A DNA stretch of 64,000 nt from Siphonodentalium dalli. Its lineage: Eukaryota > Mollusca > Scaphopoda > Gadilida > Siphonodentaliidae. Positions 27,605 to 41,636 of this stretch are shown piece after piece. A model generated the notes under the pieces. That model saw only the letters and a program-made list of their open reading frames with translations. It was not told the origin of the DNA and ran no database searches. The translations under genes and the position numbers were made by a program. The stretch spans positions 868,001-932,000 of the forward strand of contig CP136064.1 in assembly GCA_032622095.1 (NCBI GenBank), written 5' to 3'. Within the stretch, counting starts at the first letter, position 1; each line of letters starts with the position of its first letter.

Positions 27605-30600
27605 ATGGTGGAGTACTGTTGGATATTTTCAATTTGGCGCATGTTTTTCCCTACCGCGCCATGTCAAATCTGGCCATATCCGAATCGGGTTGTCATTTAC
27701 AATGACTACAGAAAATAAATATCTTCATGGTGGAATGCAAATGTATGTTTAAAGGAACAGATGTATCTCAACTTAAAGGGACATAAGTAACACAGTCACC
27801 AACTTTAAGGGGTATCTGCTATAGACTGGTTCCATGGTGGAGTACGGTTGGATATTTTCAATTTGGCGCATGTTTCTCCATACCGCGCCATGTCAAATCT
27901 GGCCATATCCGAATCGGGTTGTCATTTACAATGACTGCAGAAAATAAATATCTTCATGTTGGAATGCAAATGTATGTTTAAAGGAACAGATGTATCTCAA
28001 CTTAAAGGGACATAAGTAACACAGTCACCAACTTAAAGAGGTGTCTGATTTAGACTGGTTCCATGGTGGAGTACGGTTGGATATTTTCTATTTGGCGCAT
28101 GTTTCTCCATACCGCGCCATGTCAAATCTGGCCATATCCGAATCGGGTTGTCATTTACAATGACTACAGAAAATAAATATCTTCATGTTGGAATGCAAAT
28201 GTATGTTTAAAGGAACACATGTATCTCAACTTAAAGGGACATAAGTAACACAGTCACCAACTTTAAGGGGTATCTGCTATAGACTGGTTCCATGGTGGAG
28301 TACGGTTGGATATTTTCAATTTGGCGCATGTTTTTCCATACCGCGCCATGTCAAATCTGGCCATATCCGAATCGGGTTGTCATTTACAATGACTACAGAA
28401 AATAAATATCTTCATGTTGGAAAGCAAATGTATGTTTAAAGGAACAGATGTAACTCAACTTAAAGGGACATAAGTAACACAGTCACCAACTTAAAGGGGT
28501 ATCTGCTATAGACTGGTTCCATGGTGGAGTACGGTTGGATATTTTCAATTTGGCGCATGTTTCTCCATACCGCGCCATGTCAAATCTGGCCATATCCGAA
28601 TCGGGTTGTTATTTACAATGACTGCAGAAAATAAATATCTTCATGTTGGAATGCAAATGTATGTTTAAAGGAACAGATGTATCTCAACTTAAAGGGACAT
28701 AAGTAACACAGTCACCAACTTAAAGAGGTGTCTGATTTAGACAGGTTCCATGGTGGAGTACGGTTGGATATTTTCTATTTGGCGCATGTTTCTCCATACC
28801 GCGCCATGTCAAATCTGGCCATATCCGAATCGGGTTGTCATTTACAATGACTACAGAAAATAAATATCTTCATGTTGGAATGCAAATGTATGTTTAAAGG
28901 AACACATGTATCTCAACTTAAAGGGACATAAGTAACACAGTCACCAACTTTAAGGGGTATCTGCTATAGACTGGTTCCATGGTGGAGTACGGTTGGATAT
29001 TTTCAATTTGGCGCATGTTTTTCCATACCGCGCCATGTCAAATCTGGCCATATCCGAATCGGGTTGTCATTTACAATGACTACAGAAAATAAATATCTTC
29101 ATGTTGGAAAGCAAATGTATGTTTAAAGGAACAGATGTAACTCAACTTAAAGGGACATAAGTAACACAGTCACCAACTTAAAGGGGTATCTGCTATAGAC
29201 TGGTTCCATGGTGGAGTACGGTTGGATATTTTCTATTTGGCGCATGTTTCTCCATACCGCGCCATGTCAAATCTGGCCATATCCGAATCGGGTTGTCATT
29301 TACAATGACTACAGAAAATAAATATCTTCATGTTGGAATGCAAATGTATGTTTAAAGAAACAGATGTATCTCAACTTAAAGGGACATAAGTAACACAGTC
29401 ACCAACTTTAAGGGGTATCTGCTATAGACTGGTTCCATGGTGGAGTACTGTTGGATATTTTCAATTTGGCGCATGTTTCTCCCTACCGCGCCATGTCAAA
29501 TCTGGCCATATCCGAATCGGGTTGTCATTTACAATGACTACAGAAAATAAATATCTTCATGGTGGAATGCAAATGTATGTTTAAAGGAACAGATGTATCT
29601 CAACTTAAAGGGACATAAGTAACACAGTCACCAACTTTAAGGGGTATCTGCTATAGACTGGTTCCATGGTGGAGTACGGTTGGATATTTTCAATTTGGCG
29701 CATGTTTCTCCATACCGCGCCATGTCAAATCTGGCCATATCCGAATCGGGTTGTCATTTACAATGACTGCAGAAAATAAATATCTTCATGTTGGAATGCA
29801 AATGTATGTTTAAAGGAACAGATGTATCTCAACTTAAAGGGACATAAGTAACACAGTCACCAACTTAAAGAGGTGTCTGATTTAGACTGGTTCCATGGTG
29901 GAGTACGGTTGGATATTTTCTATTTGGCGCATGTTTCTCCATACCGCGCCATGTCAAATCTGGCCATATCCGAATCGGGTTGTCATTTACAATGACTACA
30001 GAAAATAAATATCTTCATGTTGGAATGCAAATGTATGTTTAAAGGAACAGATGTATCTCAACTTAAAGGGACATAAGTAACACAGTCACCAACTGTAAGG
30101 GGTATCTGCTATAGACTGGTTCCATGGTGGAGTACGGTTGGATATTTTCAATTTGGCGCTTGTTTCTCCATACCGCGCCATGTCAAATCTGGCCATATCC
30201 GAATCGGGTTGTCATTTACAATGACTGCAGAAAATATATATCTTCATGGTGGAATGCAAATGTATGTTTAAAGGAACAGATGTATCTCAACTTAAAGGGA
30301 CATAAGTAACACAGTCACCAACTTAAAGGGGTATCTGCTATAGACTGGTTCCATGGTGGAGTACGGTTGGATATTTTCAATTTGGCGCATGTTTCTCCCT
30401 ACCGCGCCATGTCAAATCTGGCCATATCCGAATCGGGTTGTCATTTACAATGACTACAGAAAATAAATATCTTCATGTTGGAATGCAAATGTATGTTTAA
30501 AGGAACAGATGTATCTCAACTTAAAGGGACATAAGTAACACAGTCACCAACTTTAAGGGGTATCTGCTATAGACTGGTTCCATGGTGGAGTACGGTTGGA

Positions 30601-33600
30601 TATTTTCAATTTGGCGCTTGTTTCTCCATACCGCGCCATGTCAAATCTGGCCATATCCGAATCGGGTTGTCATTTACAATGACTGCAGAAAATATATATC
30701 TTCATGTTGGAATGCAAATGTATGTTTAAAGGAACAGATGTATCTCAACTTAAAGGGACATAAGTAACACAGTCACCAACTTTAAGGGGTATCTGCTATA
30801 GACTGGTTCCATGGTGGAGTACGGTTGGATATTTTCTATTTGGCGCATGTTTCTCCATACCGCGCCATGTCAAATCTGGCCATATCCGAATCGGGTTGTC
30901 ATTTACAATGACTGCAGAAAATATATATCTTCATGTTGGAATGCAAATGTATGTTTAAAGGAACAGATGTATCTCAACTTAAAGGGACATAAGTAACACA
31001 GTCACCAACTTTAAGGGGTATCTGCTATAGACTGGTTCCATGGTGGAGTACGGTTGGATATTTTCAATTTGGCGCATGTTTCTCCCTACCGCGCCATGTC
31101 AGATCTGGCCATATCCGAATCGGGTTGTCATTTACAATGACTGCAGAAAATAAATATCTTCATGTTGGAATGCAAATGTATGTTTAAAGGAACAGATGTA
31201 TCTCAACTTAAAGGGACATAAGTAACACAGTCACCAACTTTAAGGGGTATCTGCTATAGACTGGTTACATGGTGGAGTACGGTTGGATATTTTCAATTTT
31301 GCGCATGTTTCTCCATACCGCGCCATGTCAAATCTGGCCATATCCTAATCGGGTTGTCATTTACAATGACTGCAGCAAATAAATATCTTCATGTTAGAAT
31401 GCAAATGTATGTTTAAAGGAACAGATGTATCTCAACTTAAAGGGACATAAGTAACACAGTCACCAACTTAAAGAGGTGTCTGATTTAGACTGGTTCCATG
31501 GTGGAGTACGGTTGGATATTTTCTATTTGGCGCATGTTTCTCCATACCGCGCCATGTCAAATCTGGCCATATCCGAATCGGGTTGTCATTTACAATGACT
31601 ACAGAAAATAAATATCTTCATGTTGGAATGCAAATGTATGTTTAAAGAAACAGATGTATCTCAACTTAAAGGGACATAAGTAACACAGTCACCAACTTTA
31701 AGGGGTATCTGCTATAGACTGGTTCCATGGTGGAGTACTGTTGGATATTTTCAATTTGGCGCATGTTTTTCCCTACCGCGCCATGTCAAATCTGGCCATA
31801 TCCGAATCGGGTTGTCATTTACAATGACTACAGAAAATAAATATCTTCATGGTGGAATGCAAATGTATGTTTAAAGGAACAGATGTATCTCAACTTAAAG
31901 GGACATAAGTAACACAGTCACCAACTTTAAGGGGTATCTGCTATAGACTGGTTCCATGGTGGAGTACGGTTGGATATTTTCAATTTGGCGCATGTTTCTC
32001 CATACCGCGCCATGTCAAATCTGGCCATATCCGAATCGGGTTGTCATTTACAATGACTGCAGAAAATAAATATCTTCATGTTGGAATGCAAATGTATGTT
32101 TAAAGGAACAGATGTATCTCAACTTAAAGGGACATAAGTAACACAGTCACCAACTTAAAGAGGTGTCTGATTTAGACTGGTTCCATGGTGGAGTACGGTT
32201 GGATATTTTCTATTTGGCGCATGTTTCTCCATACCGCGCCATGTCAAATCTGGCCATATCCGAATCGGGTTGTCATTTACAATGACTACAGAAAATAAAT
32301 ATCTTCATGTTGGAATGCAAATGTATGTTTAAAGGAACACATGTATCTCAACTTAAAGGGACATAAGTAACACAGTCACCAACTTTAAGGGGTATCTGCT
32401 ATAGACTGGTTCCATGGTGGAGTACGGTTGGATATTTTCAATTTGGCGCATGTTTTTCCATACCGCGCCATGTCAAATCTGGCCATATCCGAATCGGGTT
32501 GTCATTTACAATGACTACAGAAAATAAATATCTTCATGTTGGAAAGCAAATGTATGTTTAAAGGAACAGATGTAACTCAACTTAAAGGGACATAAGTAAC
32601 ACAGTCACCAACTTAAAGGGGTATCTGCTATAGACTGGTTCCATGGTGGAGTACGGTTGGATATTTTCAATTTGGCGCATGTTTCTCCATACCGCGCCAT
32701 GTCAAATCTGGCCATATCCGAATCGGGTTGTTATTTACAATGACTGCAGAAAATAAATATCTTCATGTTGGAATGCAAATGTATGTTTAAAGGAACAGAT
32801 GTATCTCAACTTAAAGGGACATAAGTAACACAGTCACCAACTTAAAGAGGTGTCTGATTTAGACAGGTTCCATGGTGGAGTACGGTTGGATATTTTCTAT
32901 TTGGCGCATGTTTCTCCATACCGCGCCATGTCAAATCTGGCCATATCCGAATCGGGTTGTCATTTACAATGACTACAGAAAATAAATATCTTCATGTTGG
33001 AATGCAAATGTATGTTTAAAGGAACACATGTATCTCAACTTAAAGGGACATAAGTAACACAGTCACCAACTTTAAGGGGTATCTGCTATAGACTGGTTCC
33101 ATGGTGGAGTACGGTTGGATATTTTCAATTTGGCGCATGTTTTTCCATACCGCGCCATGTCAAATCTGGCCATATCCGAATCGGGTTGTCATTTACAATG
33201 ACTACAGAAAATAAATATCTTCATGTTGGAAAGCAAATGTATGTTTAAAGGAACAGATGTAACTCAACTTAAAGGGACATAAGTAACACAGTCACCAACT
33301 TAAAGGGGTATCTGCTATAGACTGGTTCCATGGTGGAGTACGGTTGGATATTTTCTATTTGGCGCATGTTTCTCCATACCGCGCCATGTCAAATCTGGCC
33401 ATATCCGAATCGGGTTGTCATTTACAATGACTACAGAAAATAAATATCTTCATGTTGGAATGCAAATGTATGTTTAAAGAAACAGATGTATCTCAACTTA
33501 AAGGGACATAAGTAACACAGTCACCAACTTTAAGGGGTATCTGCTATAGACTGGTTCCATGGTGGAGTACTGTTGGATATTTTCAATTTGGCGCATGTTT

Positions 33601-36600
33601 TTCCCTACCGCGCCATGTCAAATCTGGCCATATCCGAATCGGGTTGTCATTTACAATGACTACAGAAAATAAATATCTTCATGGTGGAATGCAAATGTAT
33701 GTTTAAAGGAACAGATGTATCTCAACTTAAAGGGACATAAGTAACACAGTCACCAACTTTAAGGGGTATCTGCTATAGACTGGTTCCATGGTGGAGTACG
33801 GTTGGATATTTTCAATTTGGCGCATGTTTCTCCATACCGCGCCATGTCAAATCTGGCCATATCCGAATCGGGTTGTCATTTACAATGACTGCAGAAAATA
33901 AATATCTTCATGTTGGAATGCAAATGTATGTTTAAAGGAACAGATGTATCTCAACTTAAAGGGACATAAGTAACACAGTCACCAACTTAAAGAGGTGTCT
34001 GATTTAGACTGGTTCCATGGTGGAGTACGGTTGGATATTTTCTATTTGGCGCATGTTTCTCCATACCGCGCCATGTCAAATCTGGCCATATCCGAATCGG
34101 GTTGTCATTTACAATGACTACAGAAAATAAATATCTTCATGTTGGAATGCAAATGTATGTTTAAAGGAACACATGTATCTCAACTTAAAGGGACATAAGT
34201 AACACAGTCACCAACTTTAAGGGGTATCTGCTATAGACTGGTTCCATGGTGGAGTACGGTTGGATATTTTCAATTTGGCGCATGTTTTTCCATACCGCGC
34301 CATGTCAAATCTGGCCATATCCGAATCGGGTTGTCATTTACAATGACTACAGAAAATAAATATCTTCATGTTGGAAAGCAAATGTATGTTTAAAGGAACA
34401 GATGTAACTCAACTTAAAGGGACATAAGTAACACAGTCACCAACTTAAAGGGGTATCTGCTATAGACTGGTTCCATGGTGGAGTACGGTTGGATATTTTC
34501 AATTTGGCGCATGTTTCTCCATACCGCGCCATGTCAAATCTGGCCATATCCGAATCGGGTTGTTATTTACAATGACTGCAGAAAATAAATATCTTCATGT
34601 TGGAATGCAAATGTATGTTTAAAGGAACAGATGTATCTCAACTTAAAGGGACATAAGTAACACAGTCACCAACTTAAAGAGGTGTCTGATTTAGACAGGT
34701 TCCATGGTGGAGTACGGTTGGATATTTTCTATTTGGCGCATGTTTCTCCATACCGCGCCATGTCAAATCTGGCCATATCCGAATCGGGTTGTCATTTACA
34801 ATGACTACAGAAAATAAATATCTTCATGTTGGAATGCAAATGTATGTTTAAAGGAACACATGTATCTCAACTTAAAGGGACATAAGTAACACAGTCACCA
34901 ACTTTAAGGGGTATCTGCTATAGACTGGTTCCATGGTGGAGTACGGTTGGATATTTTCAATTTGGCGCATGTTTTTCCATACCGCGCCATGTCAAATCTG
35001 GCCATATCCGAATCGGGTTGTCATTTACAATGACTACAGAAAATAAATATCTTCATGTTGGAAAGCAAATGTATGTTTAAAGGAACAGATGTAACTCAAC
35101 TTAAAGGGACATAAGTAACACAGTCACCAACTTAAAGGGGTATCTGCTATAGACTGGTTCCATGGTGGAGTACGGTTGGATATTTTCTATTTGGCGCATG
35201 TTTCTCCATACCGCGCCATGTCAAATCTGGCCATATCCGAATCGGGTTGTCATTTACAATGACTACAGAAAATAAATATCTTCATGTTGGAATGCAAATG
35301 TATGTTTAAAGAAACAGATGTATCTCAACTTAAAGGGACATAAGTAACACAGTCACCAACTTTAAGGGGTATCTGCTATAGACTGGTTCCATGGTGGAGT
35401 ACTGTTGGATATTTTCAATTTGGCGCATGTTTCTCCCTACCGCGCCATGTCAAATCTGGCCATATCCGAATCGGGTTGTCATTTACAATGACTACAGAAA
35501 ATAAATATCTTCATGGTGGAATGCAAATGTATGTTTAAAGGAACAGATGTATCTCAACTTAAAGGGACATAAGTAACACAGTCACCAACTTTAAGGGGTA
35601 TCTGCTATAGACTGGTTCCATGGTGGAGTACGGTTGGATATTTTCAATTTGGCGCATGTTTCTCCATACCGCGCCATGTCAAATCTGGCCATATCCGAAT
35701 CGGGTTGTCATTTACAATGACTGCAGAAAATAAATATCTTCATGTTGGAATGCAAATGTATGTTTAAAGGAACAGATGTATCTCAACTTAAAGGGACATA
35801 AGTAACACAGTCACCAACTTAAAGAGGTGTCTGATTTAGACTGGTTCCATGGTGGAGTACGGTTGGATATTTTCTATTTGGCGCATGTTTCTCCATACCG
35901 CGCCATGTCAAATCTGGCCATATCCGAATCGGGTTGTCATTTACAATGACTACAGAAAATAAATATCTTCATGTTGGAATGCAAATGTATGTTTAAAGGA
36001 ACACATGTATCTCAACTTAAAGGGACATAAGTAACACAGTCACCAACTTTAAGGGGTATCTGCTATAGACTGGTTCCATGGTGGAGTACGGTTGGATATT
36101 TTCAATTTGGCGCATGTTTTTCCATACCGCGCCATGTCAAATCTGGCCATATCCGAATCGGGTTGTCATTTACAATGACTACAGAAAATAAATATCTTCA
36201 TGTTGGAAAGCAAATGTATGTTTAAAGGAACAGATGTAACTCAACTTAAAGGGACATAAGTAACACAGTCACCAACTTAAAGGGGTATCTGCTATAGACT
36301 GGTTCCATGGTGGAGTACGGTTGGATATTTTCAATTTGGCGCATGTTTCTCCATACCGCGCCATGTCAAATCTGGCCATATCCGAATCGGGTTGTTATTT
36401 ACAATGACTGCAGAAAATAAATATCTTCATGTTGGAATGCAAATGTATGTTTAAAGGAACAGATGTATCTCAACTTAAAGGGACATAAGTAACACAGTCA
36501 CCAACTTAAAGAGGTGTCTGATTTAGACAGGTTCCATGGTGGAGTACGGTTGGATATTTTCTATTTGGCGCATGTTTCTCCATACCGCGCCATGTCAAAT

Positions 36601-37230
36601 CTGGCCATATCCGAATCGGGTTGTCATTTACAATGACTACAGAAAATAAATATCTTCATGTTGGAATGCAAATGTATGTTTAAAGGAACACATGTATCTC
36701 AACTTAAAGGGACATAAGTAACACAGTCACCAACTTTAAGGGGTATCTGCTATAGACTGGTTCCATGGTGGAGTACGGTTGGATATTTTCAATTTGGCGC
36801 ATGTTTTTCCATACCGCGCCATGTCAAATCTGGCCATATCCGAATCGGGTTGTCATTTACAATGACTACAGAAAATAAATATCTTCATGTTGGAAAGCAA
36901 ATGTATGTTTAAAGGAACAGATGTAACTCAACTTAAAGGGACATAAGTAACACAGTCACCAACTTAAAGGGGTATCTGCTATAGACTGGTTCCATGGTGG
37001 AGTACGGTTGGATATTTTCAATTTGGCGCATGTTTCTCCATACCGCGCCATGTCAAATCTGGCCATATCCGAATCGGGTTGTTATTTACAATGACTGCAG
37101 AAAATATATATCTTCATGGTGGAATGCAAATGTATGTTTAAAGGAACAGATGTATCTCAACTTAAAGGGACATAAGTAACACAGTCACCAACTTAAAGGG
37201 GTATCTGCTATAGACTGGTTCCATGGTGGA
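27605..37230. repeat. Block of short 8-monomer HORs (1,832 bp)
   Basis: The GTACTGTTGG monomer recurs at 27613, 29445, 31735, 33567 and 35399, with spacings 1,832, 2,290, 1,832 and 1,832 bp (8, 10, 8 and 8 monomers). A second marker pair, GGAAAGCAAATG followed by GTAACTCAAC, recurs within it with alternating spacings of 3 and 5 monomers. At 30124-31000 a stretch of the older long HOR is re-embedded (anchors 30582 and 30811 lie 4,122 bp, 18 monomers, after 26460 and 26689). Most monomers here carry AAATAAATATC, which closes the short frame that is open in many other monomers. Confidence 0.82.
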
Positions 37231-40200
37231 GTACAGTTGGATATTTTCAATTTGGCGCATGTTTCTCCCTACCGCGCCATGTCAAATCTGGCCATATCCG
37301 AATCGGGTTGTCATTTACAATGACTACAGAAAATAAATATCTTCATGTTGGAATGCAAATGTATGTTTAAAGGAACAGATGTATCTCAACTTAAAGGGAC
37401 ATAAGTAACACAGTCACCAACTGTAAGGGGTATCTGCTATAGACTGGTTCCATGGTGGAGTACGGTTGGATATTTTCAATTTGGCGCTTGTTTCTCCATA
37501 CCGCGCCATGTCAAATCTGGCCATATCCGAATCGGGTTGTCATTTACAATGACTGCAGAAAATATATATCTTCATGGTGGAATGCAAATGTATGTTTAAA
37601 GGAACAGATGTATCTCAACTTAAAGGGACATAAGTAACACAGTCACCAACTTAAAGGGGTATCTTCTATAGACTGGTTCCATGGTGGAGTACGGTTGGAT
37701 ATTTTCAATTTGGCGCATGTTTCTCCCTACCGCGCCATGTCAAATCTGGCCATATCCGAATCGGGTTGTCATTTACAATGACTACAGAAAATAAATATCT
37801 TCATGTTGGAATGCAAATGTATGTTTAAAGGAACAGATGTATCTCAACTTAAAGGGACATAAGTAACACAGTCACCAACTTTAAGGGGTATCTGCTATAG
37901 ACTGGTTCCATGGTGGAGTACGGTTGGATATTTTCAATTTGGCGCTTGTTTCTCCATACCGCGCCATGTCAAATCTGGCCATATCCGAATCGGGTTGTCA
38001 TTTACAATGACTGCAGAAAATATATATCTTCATGTTGGAATGCAAATGTATGTTTAAAGGAACAGATGTATCTCAACTTAAAGGGACATAAGTAACACAG
38101 TCACCAACTTTAAGGGGTATCTGCTATAGACTGGTTCCATGGTGGAGTACGGTTGGATATTTTCTATTTGGCGCATGTTTCTCCATACCACGCCATGTCA
38201 AATCTGGCCATATCCGAATCGGGTTGTCATTTACAATGACTGCAGAAAATATATATCTTCATGTTGGAATGCAAATGTATGTTTAAAGGAACAGATGTAT
38301 CTCAACTTAAAGGGACATAAGTAACACAGTCACCAACTTTAAGGGGTATCTGCTATAGACTGGTTCCATGGTGGAGTACGGTTGGATATTTTCAATTTTG
38401 CGCATGTTTTTCCATACCGCGCCATGTCAAATCTGGCCATATCCGAATCGGGTTGTCATTTACAATGACTACAGAAAATAAATATCTTCATGTTGGAAAG
38501 CAAATGTATGTTTAAAGGAACAGATGTAACTCAACTTAAAGGGACATAAGTAACACAGTCACCAACTTAAAGGGGTATCTGCTATAGACTGGTTCCATGG
38601 TGGAGTACGGTTGGATATTTTCAATTTGGCGCATGTTTCTCCATACCGCGCCATGTCAAATCTGGCCATATCCGAATCGGGTTGTTATTTACAATGACTG
38701 CAGAAAATATATATCTTCATGGTGGAATGCAAATGTATGTTTAAAGGAACAGATGTATCTCAACTTAAAGGGACATAAGTAACACAGTCACCAACTTAAA
38801 GGGGTATCTGCTATAGACTGGTTCCATGGTGGAGTACGGTTGGATATTTTCAATTTGGCGCATGTTTCTCCCTACCGCGCCATGTCAAATCTGGCCATAT
38901 CCGAATCGGGTTGTCATTTACAATGACTACAGAAAATAAATATCTTCATGTTGGAATGCAAATGTATGTTTAAAGGAACAGATGTATCTCAACTTAAAGG
39001 GACATAAGTAACACAGTCACCAACTGTAAGTGGTATCTGCTATAGACTGGTTCCATGGTGGAGTACGGTTGGATATTTTCAATTTGGCGCTTGTTTCTCC
39101 ATACCGCGCCATGTCAAATCTGGCCATATCCGAATCGGGTTGTCATTTACAATGACTGCAGAAAATATATATCTTCATGGTGGAATGCAAATGTATGTTT
39201 AAAGGAACAGATGTATCTCAACTTAAAGGGACATAAGTAACACAGTCACCAACTTAAAGGGGTATCTGCTATAGACTGGTTCCATGGTGGAGTACGGTTG
39301 GATATTTTCAATTTGGCGCATGTTTCTCCCTACCGCGCCATGTCAAATCTGGCCATATCCGAATCGGGTTGTCATTTACAATGACTACAGAAAATAAATA
39401 TCTTCATGTTGGAATGCAAATGTATGTTTAAAGGAACAGATGTATCTCAACTTAAAGGGACATAAGTAACACAGTCACCAACTTTAAGGGGTATCTGCTA
39501 TAGACTGGTTCCATGGTGGAGTACGGTTGGATATTTTCAATTTGGCGCTTGTTTCTCCATACCGCGCCATGTCAAATCTGGCCATATCCGAATCGGGTTG
39601 TCATTTACAATGACTGCAGAAAATATATATCTTCATGTTGGAATGCAAATGTATGTTTAAAGGAACAGATGTATCTCAACTTAAAGGGACATAAGTAACA
39701 CAGTCACCAACTTTAAGGGGTATCTGCTATAGACTGGTTCCATGGTGGAGTACGGTTGGATATTTTCAATTTGGCGCATGTTTCTCCATACCGCGCCATG
39801 TCAAATCTGGCCATATCCGAATCGGGTTGTCATTTACAATGACTGCAGAAAATAAATATCTTCATGTTGGAATGCAAATGTATGTTTAAAGGAACAGATG
39901 TATCTCAACTTAAAGGGACATAAGTAACACAGTCACCAACTTAAAGAGGTGTCTGATTTAGACAGGTTCCATGGTGGAGTACGGTTGGATATTTTCTATT
40001 TGGCGCATGTTTCTCCATACCGCGCCATGTCAAATCTGGCCATATCCGAATCGGGTTGTCATTTACAATGACTACAGAAAATAAATATCTTCATGTTGGA
40101 ATGCAAATGTATGTTTAAAGGAACACATGTATCTCAACTTAAAGGGACATAAGTAACACAGTCACCAACTTTAAGGGGTATCTGCTATAGACTGGTTCCA

Positions 40201-40878
40201 TGGTGGAGTACGGTTGGATATTTTCAATTTGGCGCATGTTTTTCCATACCGCGCCATGTCAAATCTGGCCATATCCGAATCGGGTTGTCATTTACAATGA
40301 CTACAGAAAATAAATATCTTCATGTTGGAAAGCAAATGTATGTTTAAAGGAACAGATGTAACTCAACTTAAAGGGACATAAGTAACACAGTCACCAACTT
40401 AAAGGGGTATCTGCTATAGACTGGTTCCATGGTGGAGTACGGTTGGATATTTTCAATTTGGCGCATGTTTCTCCATACCGCGCCATGTCAAATCTGGCCA
40501 TATCCGAATCGGGTTGTTATTTACAATGACTGCAGAAAATATATATCTTCATGGTGGAATGCAAATGTATGTTTAAAGGAACAGATGTATCTCAACTTAA
40601 AGGGACATAAGTAACACAGTCACCAACTTAAAGGGGTATCTGCTATAGACTGGTTCCATGGTGGAGTACGGTTGGATATTTTCAATTTGGCGCATGTTTC
40701 TCCCTACCGCGCCATGTCAAATCTGGCCATATCCGAATCGGGTTGTCATTTACAATGACTACAGAAAATAAATATCTTCATGTTGGAATGCAAATGTATG
40801 TTTAAAGGAACAGATGTATCTCAACTTAAAGGGACATAAGTAACACAGTCACCAACTGTAAGGGGTATCTGCTATAGA
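37231..40878. repeat. Satellite block of 7-8 monomer HORs up to the element
   Basis: Marker monomers at 36994, 38597 and 40429 are spaced 1,603 and 1,832 bp (7 and 8 monomers). A few private substitutions are visible: GTACAGTTGG near 37231, GTATCTTCTATAG near 37660, CCATACCACGCC near 38190 and CTGTAAGTGGTATC near 39025. The array stops at 40878 in the middle of CTATAGAC, where the retroelement begins. Confidence 0.8.
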
Positions 40879-40886
40879 TGCTCGAG
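40871..40886. other. Left insertion junction (target half-site)
   Basis: The satellite half-site GCTATAGA ends at 40878 and the element starts TGCTCGAG. The partner junction at 49322-49337 reads TTTATAAA then CTGGTTCC. The intact satellite reads GCTATAGACTGG. Target and element share TATA-x-A at the crossover, the short homology expected for tyrosine-recombinase integration. No base of satellite is duplicated or lost. Confidence 0.85.
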
Positions 40887-40889
40887 AAA

Positions 40890-40924
40890 GGTCTCATATC
40901 TTTCTCAGGGTTTATAAACCATCA
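40890..40924. promoter_or_regulatory. Candidate recombinase-binding inverted repeats at the left end
   Basis: GAGAAAG (40890-40896) and CTTTCTC (40906-40912) form a 7-bp inverted repeat around 9 bases. Just inside lies TTTATAAACCATCA (40911-40924), the exact reverse complement of the last 14 bases of the element's right end (49316-49329). In a circular intermediate these sequences would flank the joined ends symmetrically, as recombinase arm or core sites do. The role is inferred from position and symmetry. Confidence 0.5.
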
Positions 40925-41144
40925 AGAGTAGCAACAAAGTCAGCACAAATCACGTTTATTTAGAGCCCCCCCCTTTGTTTCTGGACGTGATGGTCCTATC
41001 AGCTAACTTCTAGCACAAGTCTCATTACCGTAGTTCAAACGAATGAAGAAACTATAATCACCATTAACATATTTCACCGGCATTATCAAAAACCATGCTG
41101 GCATGTTATTGTTTACATTCGTCAAGTCTCGCAGACCACGTTAA

Positions 41145-41303
41145 TCTCGTCGTAAACGAGAACTCCGTATAAGCACAATAATCATACCAAATTAATTTGA
41201 ACCTATGCCAACGAGACTAGCTATTTTCTCCGTAGTTTCTCCCGCTTTTGGCATTCCTTTGTTCTTGGAATAAACCAATGAGAATGTCTGACAATTCCAA
41301 GAA
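41145..41303. other. Two inverted repeats in A1 (possible RNA stem-loops)
   Basis: TCTCGT (41145-41150) and ACGAGA (41156-41161) form a 6-bp stem with a 5-base loop. TTCTTGGAAT (41262-41271) and ATTCCAAGAA (41294-41303) form a perfect 10-bp stem with a 22-base loop. Both recur unchanged in A2 at +6006. In the leader RNA they could serve packaging or priming. This is only an inference from pairing. Confidence 0.4.
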
Positions 41304-41490
41304 TATAATTTTGTCCAATAGAAATAATTAGAAATCTACTACCTCGGAAAAACTATTGAAGTTCCGGAGTAAACATTTCACTTCGATGAAATAGCTTCTC
41401 GAAAACAATAGCATTCAATATTATTATCGCAATTCAAACAACTTACGCTAATACAAGCAAATTATTACGCTTTAAAAAATATTTGTATTA

Positions 41491-41636
41491 TTCTAGCGGA
41501 CAATAGGTTTATTCTCGCGGCTGTGAGCATATTCTGCTGTTCGTATTCATTCGTTTTTTAACTGATTTGCGCAGTGTTTCTCAAAAAATTGGCAAAGAGT
41601 GAAAGACAGGGACAAAGTGAAAGTGTCAACACTGAA
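41491..41636 (+). other. Leader between A1 and gag
   Basis: This is 146 bp of unique sequence between the end of repeat A1 and the gag AUG. The gag frame is open back to at least a GTG at 41574, so a longer non-AUG start cannot be excluded. No other feature is seen. Confidence 0.55.

Larger units (their letters stand above)
1..40878. repeat. 229-bp satellite DNA, left array
   Basis: This is a head-to-tail array of a 229-bp monomer, about 178 copies, with no other sequence inside it. A convenient anchor is the ATGGTGGAG found once per monomer (for example 5169, 5398, 10663, 10892). Length is almost invariant. The indels I noticed are a 1-bp loss (CTGCTAAGAC for CTGCTATAGAC, near 4469, 9048, 9962, 14541, 19121, 20034 and 25759) and a 2-bp loss near 1690. 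Monomers differ at a limited set of diagnostic sites, such as GCGCATG/GCGCTTG/GAGCATG, TCCATACC/TCCCTACC, AAATATATATC/AAATAAATATC, TGTTGG/TGGTGG and TTAAAGAGGTGTC/TTTAAGGGGTATC. Their order defines higher-order repeats. Array size and HOR organisation fit a centromeric, pericentromeric or subtelomeric location, but nothing here decides which. I do not recognise the family by name. Confidence 0.98.
40879..41490 (+). repeat. Split direct repeat A1 (left end of element)
   Basis: These 612 bp start TGCTCGAGAAAGG and are repeated at 46885-47496 with no gap and a single difference (G at 41041, C at 47047). They include a run of eight C (near 40966) and several inverted repeats. In this family the left repeat holds the start of the transcript and the leader. 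No promoter can be identified with confidence. Confidence 0.93.

Noticed and set aside
1-40878. CRISPR array or bacterial tandem-gene cluster
   Set aside because: Repeats are contiguous 229-bp units with no spacers of independent sequence and no cas genes; the interrupting element is a eukaryotic retrotransposon.
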